DNA from: Paramagnetospirillum kuznetsovii
Lineage (GTDB): Bacteria > Pseudomonadota > Alphaproteobacteria > Rhodospirillales > Magnetospirillaceae
NCBI RefSeq assembly: GCF_003284725.1
Contig: NZ_PGTO01000023.1
Location: forward strand, 1 to 47,758
Reading direction: 5' to 3'
Length of the DNA: 47,758 nucleotides
The first letter of the stretch is position 1, and each line of letters begins with the position of its first letter. Shown here in pieces: positions 8,382 through 16,095 of this stretch. Both the position numbers and the translations under genes were made by a program. Below the pieces are notes generated by a model, which searched no databases, was not told the DNA's origin, and saw only the letters and a list, made by a program, of their open reading frames with translations.

Positions 8382-9233
8382 GTGACGTTCAAGCAATTCA
8401 TCGAGCTGTTGAAGCCGCGTATTGCCTTGATGATCGCGCTGACGGCCGTGACAGGCTATGGCGCGGTTGCCGACAAGGTCGATATCCGTGCCCTTTTATT
8501 GCTGACTTTGGCCATGGTTTTGGGATCGGCCGCCTCGGCGGTGTTCAACCATGTCTGGGACCGCGACATCGACCGCCTGATGCGCCGCACCTCCAAGCGG
8601 CCCATGGCCACGGGAGCGGGAACCCCGGCGGTGGGCTTCGCCCTGGCCGCCGTGCTGATGGTCGCAGGCATGACGGTGGCGCATTTCGTCTTCAACTGGG
8701 TGGTGGCGCTGCACCTGTTCCTGGGCGGCTTCGTCTATGTGGCCATCTACACCGTCTGGCTCAAGCGCCGCCATTGGACCAACATCATCATCGGCGGCGC
8801 GGCGGGCAGCTTCGCCATCCTGGCGGGCGCGGCGGCGGTCAATCAGACCGAATGGCTGCTGCCCATGGTGCTGGCCCTGGTTCTGTTCCTGTGGACGCCC
8901 AGCCATTTCTGGGCGCTGGCCATCCTGCTGACCGAGGATTACCGCCAAGCAGGCGTTCCCATGTTGCCGGTGGTGGTGGGCGAACAACGCACCGCCTATT
9001 GGATCCTGGCCAACAGCCTCGCGCTGGTCGGCTCCTCGCTGCTGCCGTGGTCCATGGGATTGCTGGGCCCCGTCTACGGCATAACCGCCGCCGTCATGGG
9101 CGTCGCCCTGCTGGCCTTCAACGTCCGACTGGTGATGACACCGACCCGCTTTTGGGCGGGATGGAACTTCGCCGCTTCCATGCCCTATCTTCTCGTCCTC
9201 TTCATCGGCGTCTTCCTCGACAAACACTGGTAA
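8382..9233 (+). CDS. ctaB: Protoheme IX farnesyltransferase (heme O synthase)
   Basis: GTG start at 8382, set by GGGGAGG 5 bases upstream; 283 residues. This UbiA-superfamily membrane enzyme transfers farnesyl from farnesyl diphosphate to heme B, making heme O for cytochrome oxidases. The Mg-diphosphate motif NHVWDRDID (Asn56, Asp60, Asp62, Asp64) is followed by LMRRTSKRPMATG. The later loop FLWTPSHFWALAILLTEDYR, continuing AGVPMLPVV, is diagnostic for CtaB over UbiA. Seven to nine helices are seen. Oxidase subunit genes are absent from the window; only the DUF420 gene accompanies it. Confidence 0.93.
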   Translation: MTFKQFIELLKPRIALMIALTAVTGYGAVADKVDIRALLLLTLAMVLGSAASAVFNHVWDRDIDRLMRRTSKRPMATGAGTPAVGFALAAVLMVAGMTVAHFVFNWVVALHLFLGGFVYVAIYTVWLKRRHWTNIIIGGAAGSFAILAGAAAVNQTEWLLPMVLALVLFLWTPSHFWALAILLTEDYRQAGVPMLPVVVGEQRTAYWILANSLALVGSSLLPWSMGLLGPVYGITAAVMGVALLAFNVRLVMTPTRFWAGWNFAASMPYLLVLFIGVFLDKHW

Positions 9234-9308
9234 TTTACCCTTTGGCGCCCTTGCGGCTCCGCCCTCCATGACTTAGGCTGGGGGGCAAGTTGGGATGCGG
9301 GAGCGCAC

Positions 9309-10997
9309 ATGGCCGGTGAAAAGGACGATCTGGGTCGATCCAGCGATGTCTATGTGTCGTTCGCCTTCGCGGCGGCCGACGTGCTGCTGGAAACCGATCC
9401 CGACGGCAACGCCGCTTTCGCGGTCGGCGCCGCCATGGCCCTGGTGGGACGCGGCGCCCGCGCCCTGACCGGCCAGCCATTGCGCAAGATCATCCATCCC
9501 TCCGATCAGGACATGGTGGCCCAGGCCCTGGCCCAGATGGTCAAGGGCGAGCGGGTCCGCAATATTCTAACCCGCGTGCTGCTGCCCGATGGCAAGGCGG
9601 TCACCGTGGCTCTGTCCGGCTACCGCCATCCCGGCAATCCCGAGCGGCTGCTGGTGGCGCTGAGCCATCCCGGCGGATTGCCGCCGTTGGCGACCAAGCG
9701 CGCCGAGGGTGCGGCCGGCGTGCTGGACAAGGATAGCTTCCAGGCCATGGCCGCCCAGTTGCTGGACGCGGCGCCGCCGGATGAACCCTATCAGTTGACC
9801 TTGGTCGAGCTGCCCGACGTTGCGGCCTTCCACGCCGAGGGCGGCGAGGCGACCCAGGCCGCCCTGGCCAGCGAGTTGGGCAATCGCTTGAAGTCGCTGT
9901 CGGTGGGCGGCGACGCGGTCGGACAATTGGACGACGGCAAGTTCGGCGTCTTGCATTCCGCCTCGGTCTCGCCGGACAAGATCAGCGAATCGGTGACCAA
10001 GGCCGCCCAGGTGGTGATGCCCGACGCGCCGCCCCTGGAAGCCAAACTGGCGACCTTGGTGCTGGACGTGGCCGATATTCCGCCGGAAGAGGCCGCCCGG
10101 GCGCTGACCTATACCCTGAACGCCTTCGCCAAGGACTCCGCCAATGGCGGCGACCTTGCCACCCTGATGAAGGATCTGCAGCCCCGGCTGTCGGCCACCG
10201 TCAAGCAGATGAACGACGTGCGCCAGACCGTGGCCTCGGGCGACTTCAACCTGATGTATCAGCCCATCGTCGATCTTTGGACCAATGTGGTGCACCACTT
10301 CGAATGCCTGGTCCGCTTCAAGGGCAACGACAATAAATCGCCCTACGAGACGGTAGCCTTCGCCGAGGATGTGGGCATGGCCGGCATGCTGGACCTCGCC
10401 CTGCTGGAACGCGCCATCGGCACCATGCGCTCCAATGTCGCCAATACGGAATCCCTGAAATTCGCCGTCAATCTGTCGGGTCGCACCTTGTCCGACCCGG
10501 CGGTGGTCAAGAAGCTGCGCGCCATCCTGGCCACCACGGGCGATCTGCGGAAGCGACTTGTCTTCGAGATGACGGAATCCGCCGATGTGGGCGATCTGGT
10601 CGCCGTCAACGACGTCATCCAAAGCATCCGCAAGCAGGGCCACGAGGTCTGTCTCGACGATTTCGGCGCCGGTCACGCCGCCTTCCACTATCTGCGGGCG
10701 CTGAAGGTGGACAACGTCAAGATCGACGGCAGCTATATCAAGGACGCCATGAAGAACAACGAGAACGTCTCGTTCATCAAGGCCATCGTCCAGCTATGCA
10801 CCGAACTGGGCGTCAGCACCACGGCGGAATACGTGGAAGACGCCGAGACCGCCAATCTGCTGAAGCTTCTGAAGGTCCGCTACGGCCAGGGCTGGTATTT
10901 CGGCAAGCCCGCCCATCCGGCCTCGGACGATATCCGCACCGCCTGGAAGACCCAGACCTTGGAATGGCGCAAGGGATTGCTCTACTTCAAGGGGTAG
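9309..10997 (+). CDS. PAS / degenerate GGDEF / EAL-domain protein
   Basis: A 562-residue cytoplasmic protein with a GGGAG ribosome site before the ATG. Residues about 15-115 look PAS-like. About 135-290 follow a GGDEF fold, but the signature is VGQLDDGKFGVL, so diguanylate cyclase activity is unlikely. Residues about 310-550 are an EAL domain. Glu332 lies in ECLVRF (ECL instead of EAL), followed by FAVNLSGRTLSD, FEMTES, CLDDFGAGHAAF, VDNVKIDGSYI, the catalytic-Glu segment TAEYVEDAE and YGQGWYFGKP. These cover most metal and catalytic residues, so c-di-GMP hydrolysis is plausible but not certain. It is probably expressed alone; an inverted repeat follows its stop codon. Confidence 0.88.
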   Translation: MAGEKDDLGRSSDVYVSFAFAAADVLLETDPDGNAAFAVGAAMALVGRGARALTGQPLRKIIHPSDQDMVAQALAQMVKGERVRNILTRVLLPDGKAVTVALSGYRHPGNPERLLVALSHPGGLPPLATKRAEGAAGVLDKDSFQAMAAQLLDAAPPDEPYQLTLVELPDVAAFHAEGGEATQAALASELGNRLKSLSVGGDAVGQLDDGKFGVLHSASVSPDKISESVTKAAQVVMPDAPPLEAKLATLVLDVADIPPEEAARALTYTLNAFAKDSANGGDLATLMKDLQPRLSATVKQMNDVRQTVASGDFNLMYQPIVDLWTNVVHHFECLVRFKGNDNKSPYETVAFAEDVGMAGMLDLALLERAIGTMRSNVANTESLKFAVNLSGRTLSDPAVVKKLRAILATTGDLRKRLVFEMTESADVGDLVAVNDVIQSIRKQGHEVCLDDFGAGHAAFHYLRALKVDNVKIDGSYIKDAMKNNENVSFIKAIVQLCTELGVSTTAEYVEDAETANLLKLLKVRYGQGWYFGKPAHPASDDIRTAWKTQTLEWRKGLLYFKG

Positions 10998-11013
10998 AGG
11001 GATGAAATTATTT

Positions 11014-11117
11014 GTCATCCCGAGCGAAGGCGAGGGATCTCCGCCTTGAACACTGATTCCCAATCTGAACGGTCATGGCTGGATGAGATCCCTTCTCCCG
11101 ATGGTCGTCGGGATGAC
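11014..11117. repeat. Inverted-repeat element (MITE-like)
   Basis: The left end GTCATCCCGAGCGAAGGCGA and the right end (reverse complement GTCATCCCGACGACCATCGG) share their first 10 bases; the inner arms GAGGGATCT and AGATCCCTTC also pair, giving an imperfect hairpin about 104 bases long. It begins 16 bases after the EAL gene stop and overlaps the possible N-terminal codons of the phospholipase-D gene, so it may have inserted at that gene's 5' end. Confidence 0.65.
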
Positions 11118-12674
11118 AGTTACATCCATCGCCTGCTCTGCCTGCTGATGTTGCTTGGGCTGGTCGCCTGCGCCCCCATGCGCGACGACATCGTCGCCCT
11201 TGCCTCCTCCGCCTTCGACCGCCCCAGCGAAACCACGCTTGGCCGCGCATATGCGCCAGCCCAAAACCGCCACCGGGGCGAGTCCGGATTTCGCCTGCTG
11301 AACAACGGCGTTTCCGCGCTGATGACCAGGGCCGCCCTGGCCGATCAGGCCGAACGCAGCATCGACCTGCAGACCTTCATCTTCGATGCCGACGAGGTGG
11401 GCGCTTTCGTCCTCGACCACCTGATCGCGGCGGCGCGGCGCGGCGTCCGGGTCCGTCTGCTGCTCGACGATTATCAGCTAGAGCTTGACGACCCGATTCT
11501 CGCCCGGCTGGACGCCGAACCCAATATGGAAGTCCGCCTGTTCAACCCCTTCCCCGACCGGGCGCGCTGGAGCCGATCCATGCAGGTCTCCCTGAACATG
11601 GAGACGCTGGGCAAGCGCATGCACAACAAGGTGCTGGTGGTGGACGGTGAACTGGCCCTGCTGGGCGGGCGCAATATCTCCAATCACTATTTCGAGGGGC
11701 CTTCCGATTCCAATTTCCGTGACATCGAGGTCATGGCGGCCGGGCCGGTCGCCACCCAGGCGGCGGAAAGTTTCGACCGCTTCTGGAACAGCGCCATGGT
11801 CAAGCCGGTCAAGGCCTTGGACGTGGACGGCCATACCCCCGAAGCCGCCGAGGCCTTGGCCGATCTCATGGCCCAGCAGGTGGACGACCATGGCCCGGCG
11901 GTGGAGTACCGGCTGCGCCGCGACGAGATCATGCAGCGGGTATCAAGTCCATTCGGACTCATTTGGGCGCCTGCCGTGGTGGTCGCCGAACCTCCCATCC
12001 GCCAGCCCAACGGCGCCGCCAAGCCATCCTCGGAGATCGCCCGCGCCCACGCCCTGGCCCGCAAGTCCACCAAGCGCGAAGTGGTCTATGAAAGCGCCTA
12101 TTTCATACCCGGCGATCGCGGCGTCGAGGTTCTGGGCGACATGGTCCGCCGGGGTGTCGCGGTCAAGGTTCTGACCAATTCCCTGGCGTCAACGGACGTG
12201 GTGGCGGTTCATGCCGTCTATTCCCTCTATCGCCCCGCCCTGCTGGAAAGCGGAATCCAGCTTTACGAATACCGGGCCGACGCCAAACGGCCCGAACCAG
12301 CCGGTCACCGGGTTCATTTGGGGCGCTCCGATTCGGCGCTGCACGCCAAGATCGTCATCTATGACCGCAACCGTCTGTGGATCGGCAGCGCCAATTTCGA
12401 TCCGCGGTCCAACCGCATCAACACCGAGATCGGGGTGATGATCGACAGCCCCATCCTGGCGGAGGTGGTGCTGAACGGCATCGCGCTGGACTTCGAGCCC
12501 AATCACAGTTGGCAACTGGAGCTCAACCCCGGCGCCGCCACCGGCCCCGTGGCCTGGATCGGCGAGGTCGAGGGCGAAATGACGCGATTGGACACCGAAC
12601 CCGAAGCGGACCTGTGGCGCGGCCTCAAGACGCTGTTCTACGGCGCCTTGCCGGGCATCGAGGAATTGTTGTGA
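11046..12674 (+). CDS. Phospholipase D-family protein, ClsC (YmdC)-like cardiolipin synthase
   Basis: A protein of up to 542 residues with two PLD catalytic motifs: MHNKVLVVDG (His193) followed by GGRNISNHY, and LHAKIVIYDRNRLWIGSANF (His433) followed by DPRSNRINTE. This tandem arrangement, with LQTFIFDADEVGAFVLDHL near the front, matches ClsC-type enzymes that join phosphatidyl groups into cardiolipin. A short hydrophobic stretch ends in LLGLVACAP, a likely lipobox, so it may be a lipoprotein. The start is uncertain: TTG at 11046 lies inside an inverted repeat, and the in-frame ATG at 11148 would cut the signal peptide. A downstream non-ATG start, or a start altered by the repeat, is possible. 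Confidence 0.85.
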   Translation: MNTDSQSERSWLDEIPSPDGRRDDSYIHRLLCLLMLLGLVACAPMRDDIVALASSAFDRPSETTLGRAYAPAQNRHRGESGFRLLNNGVSALMTRAALADQAERSIDLQTFIFDADEVGAFVLDHLIAAARRGVRVRLLLDDYQLELDDPILARLDAEPNMEVRLFNPFPDRARWSRSMQVSLNMETLGKRMHNKVLVVDGELALLGGRNISNHYFEGPSDSNFRDIEVMAAGPVATQAAESFDRFWNSAMVKPVKALDVDGHTPEAAEALADLMAQQVDDHGPAVEYRLRRDEIMQRVSSPFGLIWAPAVVVAEPPIRQPNGAAKPSSEIARAHALARKSTKREVVYESAYFIPGDRGVEVLGDMVRRGVAVKVLTNSLASTDVVAVHAVYSLYRPALLESGIQLYEYRADAKRPEPAGHRVHLGRSDSALHAKIVIYDRNRLWIGSANFDPRSNRINTEIGVMIDSPILAEVVLNGIALDFEPNHSWQLELNPGAATGPVAWIGEVEGEMTRLDTEPEADLWRGLKTLFYGALPGIEELL

Positions 12675-12757
12675 TCACGCCCTCAATCGCCGGGTGGGGC
12701 CATCCGGCCCCTTGGCTTTCGCCGCACGAGCGGCGCCGGGCTTTGCCCGCAACTCAG

Positions 12758-12783
12758 AACCATTGAATGAATTCAATGGTTCG
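12758..12783. terminator. Perfect 11-bp hairpin between clsC-like gene and ubiA
   Basis: GAACCATTGAA and TTCAATGGTTC form a perfect stem around the loop TGAA. There is no T-run, so intrinsic termination is uncertain; it could equally be an RNA-stabilising or protein-binding palindrome. A related stem (CCATTGA/TCAATGG) occurs at 27352-27375. Confidence 0.45.
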
Positions 12784-12835
12784 TCTGCGTCAAAACTCCC
12801 TTCTGATACTCAACGTTTTCCGCTATCCATAGCCC

Positions 12836-13753
12836 ATGAACGCCCCCCAAACCCTTCAAGGCGACATTCCGGTCGGCAATTGGATCGACCGCCTTATGCC
12901 CGCCGCCACGCGGCCCTATTTGCGCCTGATGCGGCTGGACCGGCCCATCGGCACTTGGCTGCTGCTGTTCCCCTGCTGGTGGAGCGCCGCCATGGCCGCC
13001 GACGGGTTGCCCAGCCTGTGGCTGTTCGTCCTGTTCGGCACGGGCGCGGTGGTCATGCGCGGTGCAGGCTGCACCTTCAATGACTGGGCCGACCGCGACT
13101 TCGACGGCCGCGTCGCCCGCACCGCGTCGCGCCCCATCCCATCGGGCGAGGTCAGCCCGACCCAGGCATTGGCCTTCCTGGGGCTGCTGCTGCTGGTGGG
13201 GCTTGTGGTCTTGCTGCAGTTGAACGATTTCGCCGTCAAGGTGGGGGTCGCCTCGCTGCTGCTGGTGTTCCCCTATCCCTTCATGAAGCGCATCACCTAT
13301 TGGCCGCAGGCCTGGCTGGGACTGACCTTCAATTGGGGGGCGCTGCTGGGCTGGGCCGCCGTCCGGGGCGAGTTGGACCTGCCCGCCTTGCTGCTTTACG
13401 CCGCCGGGCCATTCTGGACGCTGGGCTACGACACCATCTATGCCCATCAGGACAAGGAGGACGATGCGTTGATCGGCGTCAGATCCACCGCCCTGGCCCT
13501 GGGCGACGCCACCCCCAAATGGCTGTGGCTGTTCTATGGCGCGACCCTGGCCCTGGTGGCGGCTTCGGGGTGGAGCGCCGGTTTGGGCTGGGCCTTCTGG
13601 CCGCTGCTGGCGGTCGCGGGCTGCCATCTGGTCTGGCAGATCGTCAAGGTGGACATCCACGATTCCGCCGACTGCCTCGCCAAATTCAAGTCCAACCGCC
13701 ATTTCGGCTGGCTGCTGCTGGCGGCCATCGTCGCCGGGCGGCTGGCGTCGTGA
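12836..13753 (+). CDS. ubiA: 4-hydroxybenzoate polyprenyltransferase
   Basis: A 305-residue membrane enzyme of ubiquinone synthesis that prenylates 4-hydroxybenzoate. The first diphosphate/Mg motif is CTFNDWADRDFDGRVARTAS (Asn82, Asp86, Asp90) followed by RPIPSGEVS. The second is GYDTIYAHQDKEDDALIGV, continuing RSTALALGD, near residue 203. This second motif separates UbiA from CtaB. FPYPFMKRITYWPQAWLGLT in between is typical of proteobacterial UbiA. The start at 12836 has no obvious ribosome site but gives the standard N-terminus. It is separated from the PLD gene by a hairpin and is probably its own unit. Confidence 0.95.
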   Translation: MNAPQTLQGDIPVGNWIDRLMPAATRPYLRLMRLDRPIGTWLLLFPCWWSAAMAADGLPSLWLFVLFGTGAVVMRGAGCTFNDWADRDFDGRVARTASRPIPSGEVSPTQALAFLGLLLLVGLVVLLQLNDFAVKVGVASLLLVFPYPFMKRITYWPQAWLGLTFNWGALLGWAAVRGELDLPALLLYAAGPFWTLGYDTIYAHQDKEDDALIGVRSTALALGDATPKWLWLFYGATLALVAASGWSAGLGWAFWPLLAVAGCHLVWQIVKVDIHDSADCLAKFKSNRHFGWLLLAAIVAGRLAS

Positions 13754-13817
13754 CGGTGGGCTTGCTTGCTAACGCAAGCATAGGCACAATCACGATATTC
13801 CACTTTGGCAGGTCAAT

Positions 13818-14030
13818 ATGAGCACGGGATCCGGAGCCGGTTTAGGAGACAAGTTCGGCGTATTCCTGTTGGGCATGCTCGATGGAATGGCGGCTATGTC
13901 GCTCATATACGAAGATCCGAAGCGCAGCCGCCGCTACGAGGATTATCGGCGGGATAAAAATAAGCCGACCTTTCCCCCAAGCACGACTATTCCGCTCACG
14001 ACGTCGAAAGTGGGCGTCGCGAAACGATGA
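13818..14030 (+). CDS. Small hypothetical protein, DUF2335 neighbour
   Basis: A 70-residue protein starting at ATG 13818. A weakly hydrophobic N-terminal half (DKFGVFLLGMLDGMAAMSLI) is followed by a very basic, charged stretch (DPKRSRRYEDYRRDKNKP). Its stop overlaps the start of the next gene by 4 bases, so translation is coupled. GC content and codon use look lower than in ubiA and the methyltransferase on either side, hinting that the two-gene cassette was acquired. No family recognised. Confidence 0.6.
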   Translation: MSTGSGAGLGDKFGVFLLGMLDGMAAMSLIYEDPKRSRRYEDYRRDKNKPTFPPSTTIPLTTSKVGVAKR

Positions 14031-14515
14031 GTGATGAGTCGAAGAAGGTCTTGACCCCGCTCACCATTCAGGGGGACAGCGAGCTTGAGTCGGAACTGCG
14101 GAAGCTTGGGATTCCCGAGGCAGAGTTACCCAAGGTCTTTGCCGTCATTCAGACCCGTATTTCCCAGCATAATTACCATTTGCCCGACGGGTCTTGGATA
14201 CATCCCGATGCGGTACAAGGGATCGACGCACTGTGTCCGGGATTTGCAAAACGCTATTCCGATCTGCTGTTGGAAAGAGGCCGCGTCGCCTTAGCCCATG
14301 CGGAGCATGAAATCGCTTGGGAAAAGAACGAGCAGGCCTCTCAAAGCGCACTGCTGAAAAAGGGCATGCAATTCGGCTTTGTCGTTTCCCTGGTGCTGAT
14401 CATGGGAGCGATCTATTGCGCAACCATCGGCGCCACCCTGATCGGAAGCATCCTGGTCGGCGCCGCCGCCCTCGGCATGGTCGGTAAGTTCATTGACGGC
14501 GCTCACCGAAAGTGA
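14027..14515 (+). CDS. DUF2335-like predicted membrane protein
   Basis: A 162-residue protein. The N-terminal half is soluble (residues 1-110) and includes LPDGSWIHPDAVQGIDALCP and an amphipathic helix with LAHAEHEIAWEKNEQA. Two adjacent C-terminal helices follow at about 117-155 (FGFVVSLVLIMGAIYCATIG and TLIGSILVGAAALGMVG). A pre-membrane helix followed by two C-terminal helices resembles the DUF2335 family, whose function is not established. It overlaps the small gene upstream by 4 bases and the methyltransferase gene downstream by 4 bases. I infer membrane association; no activity can be assigned. Confidence 0.7.
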   Translation: MSDESKKVLTPLTIQGDSELESELRKLGIPEAELPKVFAVIQTRISQHNYHLPDGSWIHPDAVQGIDALCPGFAKRYSDLLLERGRVALAHAEHEIAWEKNEQASQSALLKKGMQFGFVVSLVLIMGAIYCATIGATLIGSILVGAAALGMVGKFIDGAHRK

Positions 14516-15177
14516 CACCCGTCTCCGACTCATTCGAGGACGCCCGCGCCTTCATCCAGGCCAATACCGAGATCGACAGCCCGCCCGCCTGCCCGGAAAT
14601 CAAGTTGTGGACCGCCACCGAGGCCACCGCCTTGTGGGAAGCCACCGAGGCGGCGCTGATGCGGGTCAACCTGCCACCGCCCTATTGGGCGTTCTGCTGG
14701 GCGGGCGGCCAGGCGCTGACCCGGTGGATGCTGGACAATCCGGACCTGGTGGCGGGAAAGCGGGTGCTGGACTTCGCCGCCGGGTCCGGAGTCACCGCCA
14801 TCGCCGCCGCCATGCGAGGCGCCGCCAAGGTTGAAGCGGCCGAGATCGATCACATGGCCTGCCACGCCATCCGCCTCAACGCCGAACTCAACGGCGTCCA
14901 GGTGGATGTTCTGAGCGAGGATATCGTGGGCGGCCCCTGCCGCTGGGACGTGGTGGCGGCGGGCGACGTCTGCTACGAGGCCCCCATGACCGCCCATATC
15001 TGGCCATGGCTGAAGCGGCTGGCCGCCGAGGGCGCCACCGTGATCATGGCCGATCCCGGCCGTGCCTATCTGCCCAAGACCGGCCTTTTGAAGATCGCGG
15101 GCTACACGGTGGTCACCAGCCTGGACCTGGAAGACAAGACCCGGCGCGACGTGGCGATCTATCAGATCGTGGGATGA
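14512..15177 (+). CDS. Class I SAM-dependent methyltransferase (ETFB-lysine methyltransferase-like)
   Basis: GTG start inside the stop region of the preceding gene (GTGA overlap); 221 residues. The SAM-binding motif I is VLDFAAGSGVTAIAAAMRGA near residue 84, followed by the acidic EAAEIDHMAC and a post-II segment AGDVCYEAPM. The N-terminal PPPYWAFCWAGGQALTRWML is characteristic of the small family that includes the electron-transfer-flavoprotein beta-subunit lysine methyltransferase. I infer a protein-lysine substrate, but there is no ETF gene here to confirm it. It ends before a GC-rich inverted repeat that separates it from the convergent nad operon. Confidence 0.8.
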   Translation: MTPVSDSFEDARAFIQANTEIDSPPACPEIKLWTATEATALWEATEAALMRVNLPPPYWAFCWAGGQALTRWMLDNPDLVAGKRVLDFAAGSGVTAIAAAMRGAAKVEAAEIDHMACHAIRLNAELNGVQVDVLSEDIVGGPCRWDVVAAGDVCYEAPMTAHIWPWLKRLAAEGATVIMADPGRAYLPKTGLLKIAGYTVVTSLDLEDKTRRDVAIYQIVG

Positions 15178-15183
15178 TGAGAA

Positions 15184-15247
15184 GGCGGGCTGGACGCCCG
15201 CGCTCCGCGCAAGGCGCCTCTCCACGGGGCGCGGGCGTCCCGCCCGC
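15184..15247. terminator. Long GC-rich hairpin between convergent genes (dispersed motif, two inverted copies)
   Basis: GGCGGGCTGGACGCCCGCGC at 15184 is complementary to GCGCGGGCGTCCCGCCC starting at 15229, with one mismatch, around a roughly 25-base loop. Both arms are copies of the dispersed motif seen at 153-175 and 37742-37764. The hairpin lies between the stop codons of the plus-strand methyltransferase and the minus-strand FliL-like gene, so it may act as a bidirectional terminator. No T-run is present. Confidence 0.55.
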
Positions 15248-15256
15248 AAGAAAGAC

Positions 15257-15697
15257 CTACCGGAACAGCATCTTGTTGATCAGCAGGTCCAAGATCATGT
15301 CGCCGCCCGGCTCCTTGCGGGCCAGATCAAGCATGGACGCCTTGATCATGGGGGCGGGATTGGACGCCATGTATTCCTCGTAGGGAATGGAATTGAGCTG
15401 GCGCTTCATCTTTTCAGCCAAGTTCTTTTCCTGCAATTTGGCCTCTTCGCGGACCAGCAGCAGCAAGTCCACCGAGGACATGCGGAAATTGCCGTCCTTG
15501 TCCCACAGTTCCAGCACGATGGTGGGCAAGCGGACATAGCGCTGGCCCTTGCCGGGAATGGGAAGCTGACCCGGCTTCTTGTCATCCTTCTTCTTCTCGT
15601 CCTTCTTTTCACCTCCGCCGCTATTGGCCAGGGCGGAGCCCAGCGGCAGAACGGCCAGCAAGGCGGCGAGAGACGAGACGACGTGACGGCGGCGCAT
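15257..15697 (-). CDS. Exported FliL-like protein
   Basis: A 146-residue protein with a signal peptide (MRRRHVVSSLAALLAVLPLG, cleavage near SALA) and then a Lys/Asp/Glu-rich linker (GGGEKKDEKKKDDKKPG). The remaining 100 residues show the pattern of FliL: a beta segment RYVRLPTIVLELWD, then VDLLLLVREEA, a helix ending LARKEPGG and the C-terminal MILDLLINKMLFR. Unlike true FliL it would be free in the periplasm rather than membrane anchored. It is the last gene of the nadA-nadC-nadB-CNB run (3-base gap). FliL kinship is weak and no flagellar genes are adjacent. Confidence 0.6.
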   Translation of the reverse strand: MRRRHVVSSLAALLAVLPLGSALANSGGGEKKDEKKKDDKKPGQLPIPGKGQRYVRLPTIVLELWDKDGNFRMSSVDLLLLVREEAKLQEKNLAEKMKRQLNSIPYEEYMASNPAPMIKASMLDLARKEPGGDMILDLLINKMLFR

Positions 15698-15700
15698 GGG

Positions 15701-16087
15701 CTATTCCTTGTCGCGGGCAAGAATGACGGAGGCTTCGGCCAGTTCGGCGCCCATGGCCCGGATATTGCCGAGCAGGGCGTTGACGATCACCCTAACACCC
15801 TTGGGGGCCTTTTCCATCTGCTCGAACAGGCGGTCCTTTCCGATGATGACGCAGGCGGTCTCTTCCCTAGCCTTGGCCGACGCCATGCGGGGATGATCGT
15901 CGATCAGCGCCATCTCGCCGAAAATGCCGCCCTGGCCCACTTCGCCGATCTCGATGGTCTTGCCGTCGACGCTCTTGTAGACGACCACCGTGCCGGATTC
16001 GACCACATAGGCGGTGGTGCCGGGCTCGCCCTCGGTGAAGATCACGGCTTCGGCGGGAAAGACGACTCGGCGGGCGGTATTGTCCAT
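15701..16087 (-). CDS. Stand-alone cyclic-nucleotide-binding domain protein
   Basis: A 128-residue protein consisting of one Crp-type cNMP-binding beta-barrel: IFTEGEPGTTAYVVESGTVV, then GQGGIFGEMALIDDHPRMAS, which is the phosphate-binding cassette (GE...R...A replaced by GEMALIDDHPRMAS). There is no HTH domain and no membrane segment, so it is not a transcription factor by itself. It lies 8 bases after nadB and 3 bases before the FliL-like gene. Such single-domain proteins act as signal-responsive partners. The ligand and the target are unknown. Confidence 0.85.
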   Translation of the reverse strand: MDNTARRVVFPAEAVIFTEGEPGTTAYVVESGTVVVYKSVDGKTIEIGEVGQGGIFGEMALIDDHPRMASAKAREETACVIIGKDRLFEQMEKAPKGVRVIVNALLGNIRAMGAELAEASVILARDKE

Positions 16088-16095
16088 GGCCTGCC

